From the NCBI GenBank assembly GCA_002803225.1, contig NXFV01000403.1, forward strand, positions 50,057 through 114,056: a stretch of DNA of 64,000 nt, in the 5' to 3' direction. Origin of the DNA: Gamarada debralockiae. Lineage: Eukaryota; Ascomycota; Leotiomycetes; Helotiales; Hyphodiscaceae. Position 1 is the stretch's first letter; every line of letters begins with the position of its first letter. The notes beneath the pieces are model-generated. The model ran no database searches and was not told where the DNA came from. It saw nothing but the letters and a program-made list of their open reading frames with translations. Positions 1-12,227 of the stretch are shown here, piece by piece. The translations under genes and the position numbers were made by a program.

Positions 1-62
1 ATAGTTCGTATTTAATTCTCAAACCTTAATATTTGGCCGATTTAGATTCTAACACCTCACAG

Positions 63-1503
63 GTTGGCGGTTCCCTCGCCGGCCTCCTTACAGGCATCCC
101 CCTCAAGCGTCTCGGTCACCACGTGACAATTCTAGAGCGGACTCCCACCTCCCTCCTACACAATCAAGGTGCTGGTATAGTCTTTGGGAATGAAGCGCAG
201 GCTTTCTTTAGGAAACATGTCATTCCTAAGATCGGCAAGAAGGTCAGTATCCAACAACATCTACCGTGTCCAACTCGATTCACATTCCCAATCCCAAATA
301 TGACAGGAATGGCAAGGATTGGAAGTCATAGAGCTGATGATGAATGCAGGACCTCACAGTCACAAGTCCAGTTCGGCAAACGCTCGATAAGAAAGGCGCA
401 GTTGACCATGACGAACGGTATACACAGCAAATGATAAGTTGGGATCTCGTCTACTTTGTGTTGCGAGCAAATTTCGATGGGCTGAAAAGTGAATACTGCT
501 CTGTTCCCGCACCAGAACCAGGAGAGGGTCAAGCCATATACCAAGTCGGACGAAAAGTCATCAGCATAACCGACCTTGGCCAGGGGAAGGGCGTGGAGGC
601 TGAATGCGAAGTCATAATCTCAGATGAAAGCCAAGCGGGAGGAGAGAGGCAGAAAGGTGGGAAGGTGACAGTGAAGGGGGATATGGTGATTGCGGCTGAT
701 GGACCGAGTTCCACTGTTAGAAGGATCGTGTGTCCGGGGGTGGAGAGGAGGTACGCTGGATATGTGGCTTGGAGGGGGACGGTCCCGGAAGGTGAGGCGA
801 GTGAGGGGTTGAAGAGGACTTTTGTGGAGAGGTTTACTTTTTTTCATGATTTTGAGAGGGGGATACAGATTCTTGCGTACGTTACTTCTTCCTTGCTAAT
901 CCCCAAATTACCACAGCTTGTGGGGAATTAAATATGTGAAGAGCACGTTGAGCGATGGGCTGATTGAGCAGATATCTCATCCCCGGTAAAGGAGGACACA
1001 CAGAGCCAGGCCAACGACTGATCAACTGGGTCTGGTACTGCAACTACCCAGCCAACTCCGACATTTACAAAGACCTAATGACCGACTCGGACGGACACCA
1101 CCATCACTTCACTCTCCCCGTGGGCAAGGTTCAACCGCGTCTCGTCGAGAAGCAAAAAGCCTACGCATCCCAAGTTCTGTCTCCTCAATTTGCCGAACTT
1201 GTTCGAAACACCAAAACTCCATTCGTGCAAGCCATCACAGACGTCTTATCACCCAAAGCGGAGTTTATGGATGGGAAGTTATTGTTGATAGGAGATGCGG
1301 TGGCCGGGTTCAGACCGCATACGGCGGCTAGCACGAACCAAGCTGCCTATCATGCGCTTTTGATGGAGAAAGTGTTCAGGGGCGAGATACAGATGGGTGA
1401 GGCTCAGGAGGCCATCATGGAGTATGCGAGGTATATGAGTGAAGCGGGGAAGAGGATGGGGAATCGGAGTCAGTTTAGTGGGAAAGATGTGGCGGGGCAC
1501 TAA
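63..1503 (+). CDS. FAD-dependent monooxygenase, 5' end outside the window
   Basis: Aromatic-ring hydroxylase type flavoprotein, expected to use FAD and NAD(P)H to hydroxylate a small aromatic or heteroaromatic substrate. Exons are 63-242, 350-876 and 972-1503, and phases match at both introns (107 and 95 bp). Position 63 follows a CTAAC branch site and a CACAG acceptor, so the starting exon with the beginning of the FAD-binding fold lies to the left of the window. Visible motifs are GGSLAGL near the start (dinucleotide-binding loop), DMVIAADGPSSTVRR (second FAD/NADPH motif), YAGYVAWRGTVPE, and GDAVAGFRPHTAASTNQA, the GD FAD-ribityl motif. The YAGYVAWRG block is typical of the 2,6-dihydroxypyridine 3-hydroxylase-like branch. 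The exact substrate cannot be told. No stops interrupt the spliced frame. Confidence 0.85.
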
Positions 1504-2215
1504 ATCAGCTTATTGATTGGCTAGTAGTTGCAGGAGGTCGGAAGATAAGCCGTAAGAACCCTGCCGTATATCCTGATTCTGGACGCAACTTAGACGCCAG
1601 CGTCAGAGGGGCGAATTCTGACCCTTTTTCGCGCTAGCACTTCCGATACGTCAGCGCCTTGGGGTCTAGTTCCTCATGCGCCACTTCTTTGAGTTGTAAA
1701 CTCATAGAGTCTAATCTCCATGAGCAAAGTGGACACTCGTACCAGTCCACCCCGGATTCAAACGTTAGCCGGCCAGCTACAGTTGTACCAGTCCATGCGT
1801 TATACCACTCTACCCAAGCAATAAAAAGTTCCCTACCGAATTGGTACCAGCACATTCGGGGAGGGGCCCCATATTGGCCACAACCTTGTGTCGTACTGGT
1901 CCACTTGCCATACTAGTCCACTCGTTGTACTGGTCCACTTCTTATACTGGTCCACTCGTTGTACAGGTTCTCTCATCGTCCTCGCCCACTTCTTGGCTGT
2001 AATTATTTTAGGTCCATTTTTGGTGGCCCCCTCAGTAAATGGGTACTGGTACAGCCTGGACTAGTACAAATTGTTGACCGTAGCCAGTAGGGATTGACTA
2101 GTACGTGGCATGGACACACTGTTTATTTATCTATCTCTTACTAAACTTCAAACTAGCCCATGCTACGTACTACCGGGTTAATTGCTTTATAAGATACGTT
2201 TTTATAATCTTAAAT
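1504..2215. other. Intergenic, repeat-rich, no supported gene
   Basis: No convincing coding sequence. The stretch carries many GTACTGGTCC/GTACCAGTCC-like words, including the tandem block at 1893-1960. The minus strand of about 1740-1830 shows weak tRNA-like box words but no tRNA fold. Confidence 0.5.
1893..1960. repeat. Two-copy tandem repeat, 34-bp period
   Basis: Two consecutive 34-bp units (1893-1926 and 1927-1960). Each unit is made of two related halves of 18 and 16 bp built on the word TACTGGTCCACT. The copies differ at only a few positions. A further GTACAGG at 1961 may start a third, decayed unit. Confidence 0.75.
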
Positions 2216-2580
2216 CGTGCTTTTGATGAAATAGAACCGCTTCTTAAAAATGACTAGTTGCTTATAACCTGAGCAGTGGCATACAGTGCTTAAATTCAGT
2301 AATTAAGAGCCTAGAATTATAGCGACTAATAGCCTATAAGTACTGGGACTAGTAGCTTGAAAAGTAATAGTAGCTTGTAATTTCAGAAAGGTGTGCTCTA
2401 TATTTTCAGAGGTGTAGACGCTATAATTACAGGCAGTAACACGCTGTAGAAGTCAGATATGCGCTGCAGGGGGACCCTTACGAAACCTCCGCTCGTTGCT
2501 TATAACCTTATTTAAAACCCCTGTCGTGCTTTTTAGCTGATTAGAACCGTTGCTTATAAGTGGGTGTTGCTTATAAAAAG
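2216..2580. repeat. Pair of diverged direct repeats around about 250 bp
   Basis: About 2216-2271 and 2524-2580 align by eye over roughly 55 bp. Both contain TCGTGCTTTT, TAGAACCG and GTTGCTTATAA. The word GTTGCTTATAA recurs several times here. The arrangement could be the remains of an inserted element. It lies directly before the visible part of the next gene, whose 5' end I cannot find. Confidence 0.5.
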
Positions 2581-2601
2581 GACTTCGACATATAATTTCA
2601 G

Positions 2602-3437
2602 AACACAAAACTTAGGACCATTAACGACAACCTTTACTCTTCCAACAACATGTCTAGCTACAACGTCAGCCTCCGTCGGAGATGCTAGTGGATTCACATA
2701 CTATTGGGTTGGCTTCTGGGCAGACGCTGCAGCGAATTTATCTACTGCTAGCGATGCATGTGTTCCACCAGCAGAGACGCCAATCCCTTTGTTAGAAACG
2801 TGGTACTATTCACCTGGTATTTGCCCAACTGGGTACATACCAGGTGCCTCGTTAGCTACAGGCCCCGTGCATTTTGGATGTACAGCAGAGCTACCAAGTA
2901 CTGTTACTGCTTGGCTCTGTTGCCCAACGTAAACATATGCATGAATAATTTTCGACGACTGAGAATCACTGACATCCTCTCAGAGGCTACACTCCATCTG
3001 TGTTTTTCGACTGTGGATGGCAAAACACAATCATGTGTACATCGACCGCAACGGGCACGGAAACACTTACAAATCTCGTGCCTTGGCCGCCTACGACTGG
3101 CACGGTAGTTACATCCCCGTCGACGGGGCCTATTGTAACGAGGACTGTAATCACAGAGTCGACACTAACGGTTCTTGCAATGGGCTTTCCCATCATGTGG
3201 GAAAGCACCGATACAGAAGTCGTATCCTGGTTTGCTGAAGCCTCCAAGGGCCACTTTGTTTCCACCACAATAGTCGAAACTTCAGGCACTCAGTATGGAT
3301 CTACAGGCGGAACCACCCCTACGCACACATCTGTACCGTCTTTATCTAGTGGAAGAAATACTCTATCCGCTACAGCTTGGATCGTCGTTTGCCTGTCGAC
3401 TGCAATAGCGGTGTTCGGCACTACTGCGTTATATTGA
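2602..3437 (+). CDS. Cysteine-containing cell-surface protein, 5' end unresolved
   Basis: Coding exons about 2602-2928 and 2984-3437 are joined by a 55-bp intron (GTAAAC...CTCTCAG) with matching phase. The protein begins near the NLGPLTTTFT motif that marks a family of fungal secreted or surface proteins. It then has spaced cysteines with a YSPGICPTGY block, a Ser/Thr-rich stalk, and a hydrophobic C-terminal helix (AWIVVCLSTAIAVFG) that probably anchors it in the membrane. No signal peptide or start ATG is visible. Position 2602 follows an ATTTCAG acceptor, so a first exon should lie upstream, where only repeats are found. Either the 5' end was lost to an insertion or it is too short to see. 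The function is unknown. Confidence 0.6.
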
Positions 3438-4468
3438 AAAATGGACTGCAGGAAAAGTGAGGACAGGCATCAAACCTAACCCCTAGAGATAAAGGGACAT
3501 CGAAGACTAGAACGTACTGTTAGCGGAGGCACCATACAAAAATATGATACGACTCGGCTTGGTAGGTCTGGGTGATCCAGCTTGATCCTGGTGGAGGATC
3601 CGTGGGCCTGAGTGATCAAGGTGATTCAGGTTGATCTCGGTGGTCTTGGGTAGGATCTTGGGTGGGTCGTCTTCTTATGAGGAGGTTGATGGAATAGTGA
3701 AGAGCGATAGCTTCAGAGACTCTGCTCCACAGTAATTGCGGCAGATGATTCCGCTGGGATGCCACGGTCAGGATCGGGGTCTAGGTCAGGACGGGGGTCA
3801 GGACGGGGGTCAGGACGGGGTTTGCGAAGCTAGGGGATGCTTTCCATCCGAAATTACTCAAAAGCAACGGGACACCTACCTATATTATAATCCAGACGTT
3901 GTAAAGTTACTAAGTCTTAAAACCACCGTGCAAGTGGTGGGGTCGTGCACGTGCCCGGGAAATCGAGTATCTTGTCTGTCGACGTGGCAGTGCATGCATA
4001 AGACTAATGTCTGCGACGATAAGAACAAAGTTATTATTCTATAAAGGCCTTTACATTTGTAGTTTAGGCAACCCATCTATTCTCTACCTTTTGCCTAGCT
4101 AACCAAGAATTAAGTTGAGCGCAAGTTAGAATGGACCGTTATATATTCACATACACGGTGAATAATAGCAAATATGTCGATGAAAAAGAGGCAACAAGAG
4201 GCCTAGAAATATTGTCCTACTCAGTGAGGCTGTGATCCTAGTCGGCATTCAGAATGGATGCTAATTATATAGGACACAAAATACAATCGTATTGAAGAGA
4301 CACCACTTACTACTGATAATTTTGAGGATTTTCTACACCAAAAGGTGAGATAATATGCATCGCCTACAGCTTCCACCTTGCTATATGATCTAAATCTCAT
4401 AGCTAGGGGACTTTTATTTCCCGTACACTTCCATTTCCGATTGTACAAGTAGCTGCTATACGATTAGT
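3438..4468. other. Intergenic with G-rich short repeats
   Basis: Around 3775-3820 the unit GGTCAGGACGGG repeats about three times, and 3570-3660 holds several GTGATC/TTGATC words. No convincing coding sequence. The 3' part may contain an unrecognised first exon of the CorA-like gene, because a GTAAGT donor sits at 4469. Confidence 0.4.
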
Positions 4469-4531
4469 GTAAGTCACCCCAATGGATACTTGCTGATTCA
4501 CTTGATGTAAAGAGAAACAAACCTAATATAG

Positions 4532-6044
4532 AACAGCCTCCAGCTAGATGCAAAGCATCCTGAAACTTTCGCCCCAGGGACCTTAAGCTTGGAAAAGTCT
4601 TCGTATGAATCAATGATTGAGGCTTTCGACCTGCCATATAGAGCAATTGAAGGATCAAGCACCGTTGGGCTATTCTTCTGGGCAGGGCTCAGCAAAGATA
4701 AGACCAATCCACGACTTCGTAAGTGATTCTACTAAGTGCTGTCTGGATTCCTAAATGTTGTACTTAATGCTATTCTAATCAACTAAGAAAGTCAGGCTAA
4801 TACTTTATAGAAACAATATATCGGAAGGCTGATGTGATAAAGGAAGGCCGCACATGGTACAACCACATTTCCTGGTCGCGGAATTACTGAGTTGATCGTG
4901 TACAAAACAGTGGCTGGGAGCTCATTCTATCCCATGACACCAAGTCGGGCATCACGGCCGGGTTTTGCAAAGGCACACCTGACACCGATATGGCCAAATG
5001 CATCGATCATCTCAAAGGGTCAATCCCGGACATTTGCCACCCTATGATTTTCAACATGATAATATTCAACCACGCCATGTCGCGCAAGACCTTTGCCAAG
5101 CAACGCGAGTGTCGCGATTGGCTCCGCCGAATTGAGCATGCTGTCACGCTCCGCGGCCATCTACACAATGACATAGACACTGCCTACAGGGACGAAAATG
5201 GCTTGATAGATTTTGAACTTGTCAGCAGGCATCTGGCAGAATGCCATTCCCAACTCTTATGGAAAAATCCAAAAGGATATATCGAGATCCTAGATGGATT
5301 TGCGGAGGCAATGGAAAAGTTTAAGGACTTGTTGCTCGTCCAGCAAAAAGAGATAGACGAGGTTCTCAGGGCCCATAAAGACATCACTTCGAGGGTCGAA
5401 TTTCATAGGAAACAGCTTCAGAGTTTAGACAAGTATAAAGACACGACCTTGAAGAGGATCGACATTCAGAAGAACGCGGTGAGAACAACGCCTCGCTTTA
5501 ATGTGTATGAACGATTAAGCTAATACCTGTTTAACAGCTCTCCATTGCTTGTAGTCAGCTTGAAAATAGAGTGAACTTTCAAATTGCTACTTCACAGCAC
5601 AAACTTGCAAATGCAAGCAAGCGAGATGCTGCAGCCCAAAAGACCCTCGGTATCTTCGGAGCTCTCTTTCTTCCAGGCGCCTTTGTTTCCGTTAGTGCCT
5701 TCCTTCCGATACAGCTAATCTCTACTAATCATCATCAGTCTCTTTTTAGTATGACATTCTTTAACTGGCAATCCCATGATGCCAATTCCGGCTCCTATGT
5801 GTCCCCACTCTTCTGGATTTATTGGGCCGTGTCGATTCCCCTTACGCTTCTAGTTGTTGGCTGGTTCTTCCTTTTGGAACGGGCCTGGGCGAAGAGAGTT
5901 GATGAAGAGGATGCAAGGGTTGAGAAAGAGATGCATTCGATAAAGCATAATATGCAAAATGCCATGAGGCATAGGATACCACCGAAATTTAATTCGAAGG
6001 AGGAAAGTAATAGTTATATATTACAGAGGTGGATCTCTGGCTAA
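4532..6044 (+). CDS. CorA-like Mg2+ transporter-type membrane protein, 5' end uncertain
   Basis: Spliced from about five exons: 4532-4718, 4811-4856, 4911-5478, 5538-5690 and 5739-6044, all phase-consistent. It shows the pattern of the fungal CorA-like family: an N-terminal block FDLPYRAIEGSSTVGLFFW, then GWELILSH, a long helical middle (RDWLRRIEHAV, ECHSQLLW, coiled-coil-like LLLVQQKEIDEVLRAHKD), then SKRDAAAQKTLGIFGALFLPGAFVSSLFSMTFF (TM1) and WIYWAVSIPLTLLVVGWFFLL (TM2). A first exon ending at 4468 is likely, because 4469 is a good donor, but I cannot define its start. The 54-bp intron 4857-4910 is the only way I found around an in-frame TGA at 4888. If that intron is not real, the gene is broken there. 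The fungal family is very diverse and transport has not been shown for most members. Confidence 0.65.
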
Positions 6045-6780
6045 AGTAGTTCTAAGGGGTAATAGATTTGAGCTATATTTCCTATATGGTAGTAGTATAT
6101 AGTAGGTAATAAATTAACGAGAACATTTATATAAGTTAACCTGAGGGTAAAGGCCTTAGTGCTAATATATATACAGAGAACATATGCCCATTAGTCACGT
6201 GTTGTACTTCGACTCTATATTCTATATATTCTAGTCTAGCCTCCCCATACCTGTGACTAACCCCTTAATACACTTTTACCCTACTCAGATTACTATAGTT
6301 CGTGACTGGCAGTCACGTGAATTACGCGAGAGTCCCGGATAAGAGCGGAAGTGAATAGCTGTCAGATATTAAGCGAGCACTAGTATAGAGAGGGGATATT
6401 TGGATATTTATAGGATTAGAGTATATATATATATTTTCTTCTCTTCTTAGCTCTAAATAGTTATAATTAAGTTTATTTTATCTTATCGGGGGGCGCATGA
6501 AATTAATCTGAAATCGAAGGTTATAGGACTACTTATCACCGCGAAGATAATATTTGTAGCTTTCAATAAAACAGTCAAATTTTATAAATTTATTCTCAAT
6601 TAGAAGACGTGATGTAAATATAATAGAAGAATAATTGTTAAATATATACCTAATTGAATTATAAAGATATACATCGTTGCTATCGCTTAGCTTACCGGAA
6701 TCGGGGTTTTCAACTATTCCCTTAATCCTAATACTTCGCAGTTAGCATCCCTTTATTAATATTCTTCTACAGCATCAAAG
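6045..6780. other. AT-rich, gene-free stretch
   Basis: Strongly AT-rich with runs of TATATA, and TCACGTG words near 6196 and 6313. I see no gene, repeat boundary or RNA. It resembles RIP-degraded sequence. Confidence 0.5.
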
Positions 6781-8080
6781 TGTTGCCCCGGGAGAAACGC
6801 GGCTGACGACCGAAGAAGTATGCGGATGCAGAAGCCGCGAGAAAAGCGAATATCAAAGGCAATCACCCCTGCCGCCGAGAAGTAAAGCCCTCCAGCCCCA
6901 GGGCCCACCTGACTTCATTCAATTCGAACCCCGACAACCCAACGTCCTAGACAATACCCCTCCTGTAATTGGACTTCAAAGTAATATCCAAATTCCCCGA
7001 GACCACCATGTCTAGCCCGACAATGCACAACAAGCGAAGCCCTACCAGGCCCACAACTATATACCCTACCGCCGACGTAACGCCCCACATCTGACGAAGA
7101 CGCCGAAATTGCTAGGCAGATTGAACAAGCTCGAGTAGATGAACATGAATCCATACTTAAGCAAAAGGAATATGATGCAGAAATTGCTGAGATCCTACTA
7201 GGAATTGCGTCGGCCAATATAACAAGTAGGGTGTAGGAGACGACGCATGTAATGCCAGAATCACAAGACGCAGAGGGTACTGCGGACGATATAGCACTGC
7301 CAGACCTGTAAACAATTGAGGGGGCAAAGACGGCAGCTGTACAAGAAAGGACGAGTGAGGAAGAGTCTTAGCATTCTTGCTATTCATGCCTTAACTTTAT
7401 AAACTGGCCGATTATGTGGGATAATGATAGCGTTACTGTGTTACACCCTTTGAATAGATCAGCAGACATCAATATATCTCAAGAGGACATAGTACCGTCG
7501 CAGTCGCCACAGACGCCGGCTCAGCGAGCTCGTCTTTGTTGCAACCATTAAGTCGAAGTAGTGCTGGCAGCGGCAGAGCAGGTCATTCCCCACTCAGAAG
7601 AATAACCTCTTATCTTAGAGTGTACCCACTGCCCAGCAGGCTATTTATAAACATTAATACTTCTGCCCTAGCCAGACAGAGACCTCCATGTAATACTTTA
7701 CCTTTGCTTGCCCAATAAGTGATTCAAACACCAGCTGCTGCCAACACTATCCCAACGGTATCCGTTTCCCCAGCACCACACCCTCCTCCAGATTGGCAGC
7801 CATTCCAGGCCCTACAGCTCTGACAAATGCAACAGCAATCCCAGTACCCACTGAGCGAACAGGTCTTAAGTTTAGCTAAGCAGCTGCAGAATTTTCAAGG
7901 ATATACTTATAAATAACACTAGGAGACAGATCAGGTGCATCATGAGCACCACCGGTGTCCCGATGTGCATTCCGAGTGTTCTTCTCCAGCAGATAACCGA
8001 AATCCTCCGTGGGAATAATAGAGAAACAACCCTTCTAGGCATAATTGGCAGTCTAGGTTAATGAAACCAGTAGACATCAA
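6781..8080 (+). mobile_element. Decayed mobile-element-like coding relic, family not identified
   Basis: Plus-strand fragments read as protein across many stop codons. One charged helical piece contains EDAEIARQIEQARVDEHES (about 7097-7155) and runs on to KQKEYDAEIAEILLGIASANI. Another, near 7475-7530, reads SQEDIVPSQSPQTPAQRAR, followed by Gln/Pro-rich sequence to about 7890. Most interrupting codons are TAG or TAA, as in the other relics here. The composition suggests a gag-like or other structural TE protein, but I see no reverse transcriptase, integrase or transposase motif and no terminal repeats. It could also be an ordinary dead gene. Confidence 0.35.
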
Positions 8081-8969
8081 CAGACTTGACTACTAGGCGG
8101 TGTTTCAGGGCTCTAATGCACCTCCTGCTCCTGATAGTGCTGAGGTCCAGGACGAACAACTGCCCAAGAATCTATGCTTATCTCAATACCACATCGCTAG
8201 CAACAAGAATCATTGTGCAAAAGTAATATTTAACATTAATAGTACATGCTGTTTTGCCACTAGTCTAGGCGTGGATTGTCGATCAATTGGTTCCCGAAAG
8301 CCCACCACGTCCTCAATCTCTCTCGTAGATATTCATTTTGACCTGAAGGTCCTTGCATATAACAAACGCGGGGTCAGAATTCAGAAATACACTCCCCTCT
8401 ACAAGATCCCTCGTTACTGCTTTTCTAGTTATCGTGAAATGAACATGTGGCGTCGGGGCCCCGATTCCGCCGGTGGGAAGAAAGCTACGGAATGATTGGG
8501 AAGCATGAATGGATGACATTCGTGGTGAGAATTGGTGATGATGAGGACAATTCCATTAGAGCTTGGAATTGAGTGTATAAAGCTTACCTGGAAGTTTGGG
8601 AGCCAAAGTCCTGTATGGCGGATTGTTTAATTGACGCTACTTTGGGGATGAATCAAGAACAATATGAAGGATGGAAGGAAGTATATGAAAGAAGCATGAG
8701 CAAGCGGCGGTAATTCGGTTGATTCGAAATGCCCAGGAACCAGCCTCCGACTCGCGGATAACTCATTCCCTACAAATGTGCCATCTGCTGCGCTTTCACG
8801 CAGTTCTGTTCCTAGATTTCACTCACAGTAACACTCTTGTCGGATTGAAAGTTATAGGTCTGTACCTTAAATTAAACTTTGACTTTTGCGTTTGCAATAG
8901 TAGCTAGGGGATCAATTGTTTCGTGTGCCACAAAGACTCTGCCGCCGCAACCATAGGAAACGGTGAGCA
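8081..8969. other. Degraded sequence with a short coding remnant
   Basis: No intact gene. Plus-strand positions about 8480-8712 read coherently (GMIGKHEWMTFVVRIGDDED, then MADCLIDATLGMNQEQYEGW) with a single TGA inside, suggesting the tail of a dead gene that I do not recognise. The rest shows nothing interpretable. Confidence 0.3.
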
Positions 8970-9275
8970 CTACCGTATTAATTGGTCTATAAGACCCGTT
9001 TCTGTGATAAGACCACCCATTTATAAGAGCTGGTTTATTTCGAGCCGGGTGGAGCAAGAATTTATAAGAGTATAAAAATGTACGGGCTCAGATTCAGGTT
9101 TATCCCCTGAAAGTCATACTATAAGTATAATAAACCCCTCTAAACTCTATATACTTTCTATAAAACTAATGCCACTTATAGCACACTATTCCTCTTACAA
9201 GATATGGTCCTAAGTCGCCAAAGTGGTAAAAGTTTACTTGCAACGCATGGTCTTATAGACCAATTAGTATGGTAG
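8970..9275. repeat. MITE-like element with 27-bp terminal inverted repeats
   Basis: The 27-bp sequence at 8970-8996 is the inverted match of 9249-9275, with 25 of 27 identical. Both differences are transitions. The core AATTGGTCTATAAGACC is exact. The enclosed 252 bp has no coding potential and a TA-rich middle. The short length, inverted ends and lack of an ORF fit a non-autonomous DNA element. I could not fix a target-site duplication. Confidence 0.6.
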
Positions 9276-9805
9276 ACTCTTTTTCGGAGCTCACCTCGCA
9301 AGGTCCTTCACTTTATCAGCTTGAGGCGGTGGCTGAGCAGCTTTAAGATATAAATCGAGGGGAGAAGCTGAAGATCAAGCATTGAAATAAAATCTTCGCC
9401 GCAAAAATCTGACATCTGACAATCTTGCTATGCACGTGACCAAACCTAGGTATACGCTAGCCTCATTTATTTAGCGTTGGAGGGGTCGAGTTTTGCTGGC
9501 CAGCCACGCCCCTCACACACACAAAATTACAAGGGCATTCTCTTCCCTTTCACACCGCTCACTTCTACTCTCCTCCTACATCTACCTCAAGAACCACCAC
9601 TCACTTCCTCAATTCTCACTGAATATCTGCGGAGGAGGTTCGTATTCCATTTGACATTCCCATTTTATCTATAAGATCAATAATTGAAAGACTCTCGCCT
9701 CCGACACCGGCGACTGTATTTTCAAGCACGCAATTGACGGGTTGTTGACACTTCCCAGCAGGAATTTCACGAACCACTTCACGACTCCTACACACATCTG
9801 CAATC
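9276..9805. other. Upstream region of the methionine synthase gene
   Basis: No gene. It becomes pyrimidine-rich from about 9520 (CT-rich tracts), typical of promoters and 5' UTRs of highly expressed fungal genes, and ends at the ATG at 9806. Confidence 0.45.
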
Positions 9806-12227
9806 ATGGTTCAATCGTACGTATTCACCTCTGCAGACCGATTCCTGAGCCACAGCATGCTGATTTACGTCCTACTCACAGATCCATCCTCGGCTTTCCC
9901 CGCATGGGAGTCAACCGTGATTTGAAGAAGGCTACCGAAGCTTACTGGGGTGGCAAGCTCTCTCAAGCTGAGCTCCTCAGCGAGGCCAAGAGACTCCGTC
10001 TCGAGCACTGGAACATTCAGAAGGCGGCCGGTGTCGATGTCATCCCCAGCAATGACTTCGCTCTCTACGATCAAGTTCTCACCCACATCCAAGATTTTGG
10101 TGTAAGTTTTCCCCGTTCTCAAAATTTGTGCCATACTAATCACATCATCAACAGGCCGTCCCCGAGAGATATACGAAACACAAGCTCAACCCCGTTGACG
10201 AATACTTTGCTATGGGTCGTGGACACCAGAAGGAGGGCGTTGATGTTCCTAGCTTGGAGATGGTGAAATGGTTCGACTCGAACTACCACTACGTTAAGCC
10301 AACTTTTCAAGATAACCAGACCTTCAAGCTTGTCTCCAACCCCAAGGCTGTTGTTGAGTTCCTCGAGGCAAAGGAGGCTGGCATCGACACCAGACCCGTT
10401 CTTGTCGGACCTGTTTCCTTCCTCCACCTCGGAAAGGCAGACCGTGGCCAGAAGGTCAACCCAATTGATCTCCTCGACAAGCTTCTGCCAGTCTATGAGG
10501 AACTTCTCACCAAGCTCAAGGCTGCTGGTGCTGAGACTGTTCAGCTCGATGAGCCTACCCTCGTCTTCGATCTGCCAGCCAAAACCAAGGCTGCTTTCAA
10601 GCCAACCTACGAGAAGCTCGCCAGCTTAGGCGACAAGATCCCAAAGATCGTCTTCGCTACCTACTTCGGTGATATCGTCCACAACATTGACGCTTTGCCA
10701 AAGGATGTTTACGCTGTCCACGTTGACTTGGTCCGAAACCCAGAGCAACTCGAGACTGTCATTGGTGCATTGGGCCCAAAGACCATTCTCTCTGCTGGTG
10801 TTGTTGATGGCCGTAACATCTGGAAGACCAACTTCAAGCGTGCTATTGAGATTGTCGAGACTGCCATCCAGAAGCTTGGAAAGGAGCGTGTCATCATTGC
10901 CACCTCCAGCTCTCTCCTCCACACCCCACACACTCTTGCAAGCGAAAAGAAGCTTGACCCCGAAATTGCCGACTGGTTTTCCTTTGCTTGCGAAAAGGCT
11001 GTTGAAGTTGCTGTCATTGCTAAGGCCGTCACTGAGGGTCCTGCTACCGTCCGCGAGCAACTTGAGGCTAACGCCAAGTCCATCCAATCTCGTGCAACCT
11101 CAAAACGAACCAACGATCCAGCTGTCAAGGAACGCCAATCAAAGGTCACCAAGGAGATGTACAACCGAAAGTCTGAGTTCCCTACACGTATCGCTGCTCA
11201 ACAAAAGAACTTGGGCCTTCCTCTCTTCCCAACCACCACTATTGGCTCTTTCCCCCAGACCAAGGAAATCCGTATCCAACGTAACAAGTTCACCAAGGGT
11301 GAGATTACTGCTGAGGAGTACGAGAAATTCATCGAGAAGGAGATCCAAGATGTTGTCAAGATCCAGGAAGAGCTTGATCTTGATGTCTACGTTCACGGTG
11401 AGCCTGAGCGTAACGACATGGTGCAATACTTCGGTGAGCGCCTGGATGGTTATGCCTTCACCACCCACGCTTGGGTTCAGTCTTACGGTTCCCGATGCGT
11501 CCGGCCTCCCATTGTTGTCGGTGATATCTCTCGCCCAGCACCAATGACTGTCAAGGAGTCCAAATACGCTGTCTCCATCTCCAAGAAGCCAATGAAGGGC
11601 ATGTTGACTGGACCAATCACTTGCCTCCGATGGTCTTTCCCTCGTGATGATGTCCACCAATCTGTCCAAGCCGAGCAACTCGCCCTTGCTCTCCGTGACG
11701 AAGTTGTAGACCTTGAGGCTGCTGGTGTCTACGTCATCCAAGTCGATGAGCCAGCTCTCCGTGAGGGTCTTCCTCTCCGCGCCGGCAAGGAGCGTGAGGC
11801 GTACCTCAAGTGGGCTGTCGAGTCCTTCCGTCTCTCCGTCTCAGGTGTCCAAGACTCAACCCAGATCCACTCCCACTTCTGCTACTCTGAGTTCCAAGAT
11901 TTCTTCCACGCCATTGCCGCTCTTGACGCCGATGTCCTCTCCATCGAGAACAGCAAGTCTGATGCCAAGCTCCTCAAGGTCTTCGTGGACGAGGCCTACC
12001 CCCGCCACATCGGCCCAGGCGTCTATGACATCCACTCCCCGCGTGTCCCAAGCGAGCAGGAGATCAAGGACCGCATCGAGGAGATGTTGCAATACCTAAA
12101 GCCCGAGCAACTCTGGATCGATCCCGACTGCGGTTTGAAGACCCGCCAATGGTCGGAGACCAAGGCAGCATTGACCAACATGGTCAACGCCGCTAAGTTC
12201 TACCGCCAAAAGTATGCTTCCAAGTAG
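9806..12227 (+). CDS. MET6: Cobalamin-independent methionine synthase (5-methyltetrahydropteroyltriglutamate-homocysteine methyltransferase)
   Basis: Transfers the methyl group from 5-methyltetrahydropteroyl-polyglutamate to homocysteine in the cytosol, the last step of methionine synthesis. Exons are 9806-9816, 9882-10101 and 10155-12227. Spliced length is 767 aa, the usual size for the family. The first exon is only 11 nt (Met-Val-Gln plus part of Ser). The N-terminal domain starts SSILGFPRMG. The C-terminal catalytic barrel keeps the zinc ligands: His651 and Cys653 in the HSHFCY motif, Glu675 in SIENSKSD and Cys736 in DPDCGLKTR. The phosphate/folate region GSFPQTKEIR is present. Codon use is strongly C-ending, as expected of a highly expressed housekeeping gene. 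Nothing odd apart from the micro-exon. Confidence 0.97.

Noticed and set aside
1740..1830. tRNA-like box words on the minus strand (GTAGAGTGGTATAACGC and GTTTGAATCC)
   Set aside because: The T stem and acceptor stem do not pair and no sensible anticodon loop forms. At most a decayed tRNA-derived sequence.
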